Shown in pieces: positions 60,185 to 64,000 of a stretch of DNA of 64,000 nucleotides (position 1 is the first letter of the stretch; each line of letters begins with the position of its first letter). The notes beneath the pieces are model-generated. The model did no database searches. It was given only the letters and a program-made list of their open reading frames with translations, and was not told the DNA's origin. This stretch comes from JBFXAF01 sp050178915 (GTDB lineage Bacteria > Pseudomonadota > Alphaproteobacteria > Rhizobiales > Rhizobiaceae): NCBI GenBank assembly GCA_050178915.1, contig JBFXFO010000001.1, positions 1-64,000 on the forward strand, in the 5' to 3' direction. Made by a program: the position numbers and the translations under genes.

Positions 60185-60721
60185 ATGCAGAGAAGACTGA
60201 TTGCCGCCGTCGTGTCTCTCATGACCGCGGTACCGCTGCTGGTCGAGCCGGCTTTCGCGGCCGGCAGCGATGGCGGCAGCGACAACACCACGACCCAGTG
60301 CAAAGAGGGCGAGGTGTGGGACAAGGAAAAGGAAAAATGCGTCCCGCCGCAACAGGGCAAGCTGGATGACGAGAGCATTTACGAGGCTGGCCAGGCGCTG
60401 GCCAAGGCCGGCCGCTACGGCGAAGCCATCACGGTGCTGAGCCTCGCGGCCGACAAGTCGGACCCGCGCATCCTGAACTATCTCGGCTATTCGCACCGCA
60501 AGCAGGGCCGCGTGCTGGTCGGGCTCGGCTACTATCAGGAAGCACTGCGCGCCGACCCGGACTACACGCTGGTGCGCGAGTACATGGGCGAGGCGCATCT
60601 GCAGCTTGGCGATGTCGATGCCGCCAGGGAGCAGCTTGCCGAGATCGAAAGGCGCTGCGGCAAGAGCTGCGCCGAATACGCCGAACTGTCCGCTCAGATC
60701 GACGCCTACCTGAAGGGCTGA
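60185..60721 (+). CDS. Secreted tetratricopeptide-repeat protein
   Basis: A 178-aa periplasmic protein. Signal peptide (cleavage near EPAFA, residue 25), then a Cys pair (QCKEGEVWDKEKEKC) and about three TPR units (ESIYEAGQALAKAGRYGEAI, ILNYLGYSHRKQGRVLVGLG, EYMGEAHLQLGDVDAA). TPRs mediate protein contacts; no partner is apparent. A good ribosome binding site (AGGAGG) precedes ATG 60185. Confidence 0.88.
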   Translation: MQRRLIAAVVSLMTAVPLLVEPAFAAGSDGGSDNTTTQCKEGEVWDKEKEKCVPPQQGKLDDESIYEAGQALAKAGRYGEAITVLSLAADKSDPRILNYLGYSHRKQGRVLVGLGYYQEALRADPDYTLVREYMGEAHLQLGDVDAAREQLAEIERRCGKSCAEYAELSAQIDAYLKG

Positions 60722-60744
60722 TCAAGTCCGCAACTGGATCGAGG

Positions 60745-60775
60745 AGGCCGGCCGCAACGATGCGGCCGGCCTTTT
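60745..60775 (+). terminator. Rho-independent terminator after the TPR gene
   Basis: A perfect 11-bp stem (60746-60756 with 60761-60771) with 4-nt loop ACGA is followed by TTTT. It is orientated for the plus-strand TPR gene and ends just before the convergent dehydrogenase stop. Confidence 0.9.
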
Positions 60776-60777
60776 CG

Positions 60778-61917
60778 TCAGGACGCGCGCGAGAGGCGGA
60801 CGATGGCGCCGTCGGCTTCGTCGGTGAGCAGCCAGATCGAGCCGTCCGGCGCGACGTTGACGTCGCGGATGCGGCCGAATTCGCCGTCGAGCATCCGTTC
60901 CTCGCCGAGGATCTTGCCCTGCCCGTCGCGGTCGAGGCGCGAGAGAAGCCCGAACTTCAGCGCGCCGACCAGCAGGTCGCCCTTCCATTCGGGAAACATC
61001 TCGCCGTCGTAGACGGCCAGGCCCGATGGCGCGATCGACGGGTCCCAGTAATGCAGCGGCTGTTCGTAGCCTTCGGCCTGCTGGCCCAGGCCGATCTTTG
61101 CGCCTGAATAGTCGACGCCGTAGCTGATGACCGGCCAGCCATAGTTCTTGCCGGCTTCCGCGAGATTGACCTCGTCGCCGCCCTGCGCACCATGCTCGAC
61201 GACAAGCAGGCCGCCGGTCAACGGATCGTAGTCGGCGCCCTGCACGTTGCGGTGCCCCTTCGACCAGAGCTGCGCCAGCCGGTCGCCTCCGTCGGGGGCC
61301 GGATTGTCGGCAGGTACCGAGCCGTCCTGATTGATGCGCAGGACCGCTCCGGCGCTGTCGCTCATGTCCTGCGCCCGGTCGCGCTCGCCGCGGTCGCCGG
61401 TGGTGACGAACAGCGTGCCGTCCGGTCCGAAGACGAGGCGCGAGCCGAAATGCTGGCCGCGCGTCGTCTTGCGCTGCATGGAAAACAGCACTTCGACATT
61501 GTCGAGCGCGGGTGCGGCGTCGGTGCCGCTCAGCGTGGCGCGCGCCACCGCAGTTCCGGCGCCGCCTTCGCCGGGCTGCGAGAAGGTGTAGAAGATGGTG
61601 TGCGAGGTTTCGAAGTCGGGCGCGGCGATGACGTCGAGCAGGCCACCCTGGCCGGAGGCGCGGACCTCCGGCAGGCCGGTCGCCGGTTCGGAGAGCGTCC
61701 CGTCCTTTGCAACGATGCGGAGCGCACCGGCGCGCTCGGTCACGATTGCGCGGCCGCCAGGCAAAAAGTCGAGACCCCAGGGATTTTCCAGACCATCGGC
61801 GACGATCGTCGCGCGCACGCCGACCAGTTTCGTGCCGACGGTTCGATCCTCGGCTGAGGCAGCGGTGGCGATGGCCGTCAGGACGGCGGCGGAAGCGAGG
61901 AGTCTGAAGCTTTGCAT
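60778..61917 (-). CDS. PQQ-dependent aldose sugar dehydrogenase (soluble)
   Basis: A 379-aa exported beta-propeller. Signal peptide (ends ATAASA). Family marks are GLENPWGLDFLPGG, TTRGQHFGSRLVFGPDGTLFVTTGDRG and HRNVQGADYDPLTG, and the Arg and His residues of these loops are likely PQQ ligands. It oxidises aldoses to lactones, feeding electrons to a quinone or cytochrome acceptor. PQQ synthesis genes are not in the window. Confidence 0.93.
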   Translation of the reverse strand: MQSFRLLASAAVLTAIATAASAEDRTVGTKLVGVRATIVADGLENPWGLDFLPGGRAIVTERAGALRIVAKDGTLSEPATGLPEVRASGQGGLLDVIAAPDFETSHTIFYTFSQPGEGGAGTAVARATLSGTDAAPALDNVEVLFSMQRKTTRGQHFGSRLVFGPDGTLFVTTGDRGERDRAQDMSDSAGAVLRINQDGSVPADNPAPDGGDRLAQLWSKGHRNVQGADYDPLTGGLLVVEHGAQGGDEVNLAEAGKNYGWPVISYGVDYSGAKIGLGQQAEGYEQPLHYWDPSIAPSGLAVYDGEMFPEWKGDLLVGALKFGLLSRLDRDGQGKILGEERMLDGEFGRIRDVNVAPDGSIWLLTDEADGAIVRLSRAS

Positions 61918-62203
61918 ATGAGGCCATATAGGTTGCCGCGCCGATCAGCCGAGGCTTTTGGGGTAAACCCTTGGTCACGAGCCGGTGAGCCGACAATTTC
62001 CCCGGTTTTGTTGGAGTTGAGGGGATGTCCTTGCGTCTGGCCTGCAATTTTTTCGTGAAATAGGCGCAGCGCTTGGCTATATTGGACGCGAACTGAGGTT
62101 GGACGGTTCCGTTGGCCCAAGGCTTCCGGACCGTTTTTCTTTTTAGCCCTGTGGCTTGCGGCACGGATTGTGCCGGCCGGGGTGGGGCAGGAAGGTCAGG
62201 ACG
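61918..62203 (+). promoter_or_regulatory. greA upstream region with a terminator-like leader hairpin
   Basis: At 62103-62134 an 8-bp stem with one bulge (ACGGT(T)CCG with CGGACCGT) is followed by TTTTTCTTTTT, then greA starts 59 bp further on. A promoter-like CTTGGC/TATATT (about 62070-62082) lies upstream. It looks like an intrinsic terminator in the leader of greA, which could attenuate it or release a short RNA, as E. coli greA does. I find no gene in the rest of the interval. Confidence 0.5.
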
Positions 62204-62677
62204 ATGAACAAAGTGCCGATGACGGCCAACGGCTTCGATACGCTCAAGGAAGAGCTGCGCTGGCGCCAGCAGGAGGAGCGGCCGCGCATCATCGAGGCGA
62301 TCGCCGAGGCGCGTTCGCATGGCGACCTGTCGGAGAACGCCGAGTATCACGCCGCGAAGGAATCGCAGAGCCTGAACGAGGGCCGCGTATCGGAACTCGA
62401 GGATCTGATCGCACGCGCGGAAGTCATCGACGTGTCGAAGCTGTCCGGCGACAAGATCAAGTTCGGCGCCACCGTCGTGCTGGTCGACGAAGAGACCGAG
62501 CAGAAGAAGACGTACCAGATCGTCGGCGACCAGGAAGCCGACGTGAAGTCCGGCCGTATCTCGATCTCCTCGCCGATTGCGCGCGCGCTGATCGGAAAGG
62601 GCGTCGGCGACGCCATTGAGGTCAACGCGCCCGGCGGGGCGCGGGGATACGAGATCGTCAAGCTGCAGTGGATCTAG
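62204..62677 (+). CDS. greA: Transcription elongation factor GreA
   Basis: A 157-aa two-domain factor: N-terminal coiled coil (about residues 1-75) with the acidic tip DLSENAEY (D41, E44) that enters the polymerase secondary channel to promote transcript cleavage, and a C-terminal FKBP-like domain with GARGYEIVKLQWI. Start MNKVPMTANGFD is family typical. It stands alone, with an attenuator-like leader upstream. Confidence 0.98.
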   Translation: MNKVPMTANGFDTLKEELRWRQQEERPRIIEAIAEARSHGDLSENAEYHAAKESQSLNEGRVSELEDLIARAEVIDVSKLSGDKIKFGATVVLVDEETEQKKTYQIVGDQEADVKSGRISISSPIARALIGKGVGDAIEVNAPGGARGYEIVKLQWI

Positions 62678-62715
62678 GCCCTGCCTGTATGCAGGCCTAG
62701 TCGGTCTGCGCTGCC

Positions 62716-63702
62716 TCAGGTCGAGAGCAGGCGGTTGGCCGTTTCCAACACCGTCACAGGCGAGATCGCGCCGGTATAGGCCGGCGCGCCGCGCCTGACC
62801 TTCTGCGCCGCGTCATCGGAGACGGCGCTCAACGCTACCGTGCGTGCGCCCAGCGCTCCGGTCAGGCCGGTGCGCGTGGCGGTGTAGAGCGCCACCGTCG
62901 GCAGGCCGTATGCAGCCGCCAGATGCGTCAGCCCGGTATCGACGCCGATGGCGAGCGCGGCGCGGGACAGCAGCCCGGCGATGTGGTCGAGGCCACTCTT
63001 CGGGATGACCAGCGTTGTCGGAACGGCGGCGGCGATGGTTTCGGCGACGAGTTGCTCGGCCTCGTCCGACCAGGTCAGGCAAGGGCGCATGCCGCGTCCG
63101 ACGAGGCCGTTGGCAACCGCGATCCAGTTCGCCACCGGCCACTTTTTCGTCTCCCAGCTGGTGCCATGCAGCAGGAAGGCCATGCGCGCCGGGTCAGGTT
63201 CGGCGCGGTCGAGACCGTAGTCGAGGCGCTCGAGGTCGGGGCGATAGCCCAGCGCGGCGGCGAAGAGCAGGCGCGTGCGGCGGATGGCGTGCAGGTCGCG
63301 CGGCACGGCATAGCGCCTGCGGTACGAGAAGGCGGCAAGGCCTTCGCGCGCGCTGGCCAGATTGAAGCCGGCGACCGGCGCGCCCGCCTTGCGCGCGAGC
63401 CAGGCGCTCTTCATTAGGCCCTGCGCGTCGACCACGAGATCGTAACGCGCGGCGGTCAGGCGCTGCTCCAGCGCGGCAGTGGCGGCGCGCGTCGCGGCGG
63501 AGAACGGCGTCTTGCGCCAGCGGCGCGTCTCGACCTCGATGACCTCGCCGACACGCGGATGCAGTCGCGCGATCGGCGCGAACGGGCGCTCGACCAGCCA
63601 GTCGATGGTCAGACCGGGCAGGGCGGCAAGCGCGTCGGTGACGGCTGGAAACGTGTGGATGACGTCGCCCATCGACGACGTCTTCACGAGCAGGAGCTTC
63701 AT
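62716..63702 (-). CDS. waaC: LPS heptosyltransferase I (WaaC)
   Basis: A 328-aa GT9 glycosyltransferase of the heptosyltransferase family. It has KTSSMGDVIHTFPAVTDALA near the N-terminus and LAIGVDTGLTHLAAAYGLPTVALY in the donor domain, both WaaC-like. It adds the first heptose to Kdo2-lipid A. It overlaps waaF by 4 bp (ATGA) on the same strand, as in LPS-core operons. Confidence 0.93.
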   Translation of the reverse strand: MKLLLVKTSSMGDVIHTFPAVTDALAALPGLTIDWLVERPFAPIARLHPRVGEVIEVETRRWRKTPFSAATRAATAALEQRLTAARYDLVVDAQGLMKSAWLARKAGAPVAGFNLASAREGLAAFSYRRRYAVPRDLHAIRRTRLLFAAALGYRPDLERLDYGLDRAEPDPARMAFLLHGTSWETKKWPVANWIAVANGLVGRGMRPCLTWSDEAEQLVAETIAAAVPTTLVIPKSGLDHIAGLLSRAALAIGVDTGLTHLAAAYGLPTVALYTATRTGLTGALGARTVALSAVSDDAAQKVRRGAPAYTGAISPVTVLETANRLLST

Positions 63703-64000
63703 GCCGGCTGCCGTCCGGCGGTCAGCCTGTCGGCGGCGACCAGCACCTGCTCTACCGAAATGTGGTTCAGGCAGTTCATGTGGCCGAGCGGGCAGACGCG
63801 CGCATGGCAGGGCGAGCACGCCAGACGCAGCGTCACCAGTTCACGCGCCTCGGTGAGCGGCGGCGTGTTGTCGGGCGAGGTCGAGCCGAAGATGGCGATG
63901 ACCGGCGTGTCGACAGCGGCGGCGATGTGCATCAGGCCGCTGTCATTGGAGACGGCGAACACCGCGCCGGCGGTCAGGTCGATGGCGTCCTCCAGCCGCG
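63699..64000 (-). CDS. waaF: LPS heptosyltransferase II, C-terminal part (5' end beyond window)
   Basis: Only the last 100 codons are present. Visible are AVSNDSGLMHIAAAVDTPVIAIFGSTSPDNTPP, the donor-site loop of GT9 enzymes, and SCSPCHARVCPLGHMNCLN-like cysteine-rich end common in WaaF. The frame is open to the window edge. It adds the second heptose of the LPS core. Confidence 0.9.
   Translation of the reverse strand, partial: RLEDAIDLTAGAVFAVSNDSGLMHIAAAVDTPVIAIFGSTSPDNTPPLTEARELVTLRLACSPCHARVCPLGHMNCLNHISVEQVLVAADRLTAGRQPA

Overview
The window is about 64 kb of high-GC alphaproteobacterial chromosome, most likely Hyphomicrobiales (Rhizobiales) of the Phyllobacteriaceae/Mesorhizobium kind. 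The evidence is a CtrA/ChpT/SciP cell-cycle cluster, the alphaproteobacterial envelope protein EipA (DUF1134), a choline ChoXWV transporter, a ClpS2-type adaptor, a NolR-like ArsR regulator, DUF1127 and DUF3775 proteins, and palindromic CTCCCC..GGGGAG intergenic repeats. It is a draft scaffold with two 100-N gaps (41234-41333 and 57352-57451). Both edges cut genes: a Gfo/Idh/MocA oxidoreductase on the left and waaF on the right.

0-9 kb: oxidoreductase end, mnmA, then the cell-cycle block (sciP, fliJ, ctrA, an orphan CheY-like receiver, chpT), followed by eipA, a membrane-anchored coiled-coil protein and a TrmH-family rRNA methyltransferase. 9-17.5 kb: metabolic and stress genes: NolR-like regulator, HugZ-like protein, an AMACR/3-hydroxyacyl-CoA dehydrogenase pair, DUF1036 protein, ClpS2, VOC protein, choVWX, tdk, cytochrome c. 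18-25.8 kb: a co-directional run of five large, poorly characterised genes (coiled-coil protein, unknown, AAA+ ATPase, DUF6638-like, membrane DUF2333) with a vapBC-type toxin-antitoxin pair inside it. I regard this as the best candidate for an undescribed multi-protein system. 25.9-27.6 kb: fhs.

27.7-32.1 kb: an accessory patch with less GC-biased codons. It holds a zinc-less alcohol-dehydrogenase-like gene, a LysR regulator, a DUF1127-like small gene and a secreted PEBP-like gene. The PEBP gene and a decayed coding remnant lie between two copies of a ~165 bp direct repeat.

32.7-48.5 kb: housekeeping and catabolic genes: AstE-like deacylase, SDR, prs, lipoprotein, metal-less M24 protein, pgeF, midA/NDUFAF7, lgt, proC-like, ubiK, ybjN, csaA-like, FMN reductase with a divergent HxlR regulator, thioesterase, GMC oxidoreductase coupled to a DUF559 protein, and an enolase-superfamily dehydratase coupled to a 41-aa lipoprotein. 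48.5-54 kb: a likely lipid locus in which a FAD glycerol-3-phosphate dehydrogenase, a diacylglycerol-kinase-like protein and an AGPS-like flavoprotein run opposite to a GT4 glycosyltransferase. The shared promoter carries a PHO-box-like motif. 54-64 kb: CNNM/CorC-like protein, two tandem extensin-like proteins (the second broken by an assembly gap flanked by an exact 127-bp duplication), DUF3775, DUF486, DUF1176, a TPR protein, PQQ sugar dehydrogenase, greA with a terminator-like leader, and waaC-waaF for LPS core.
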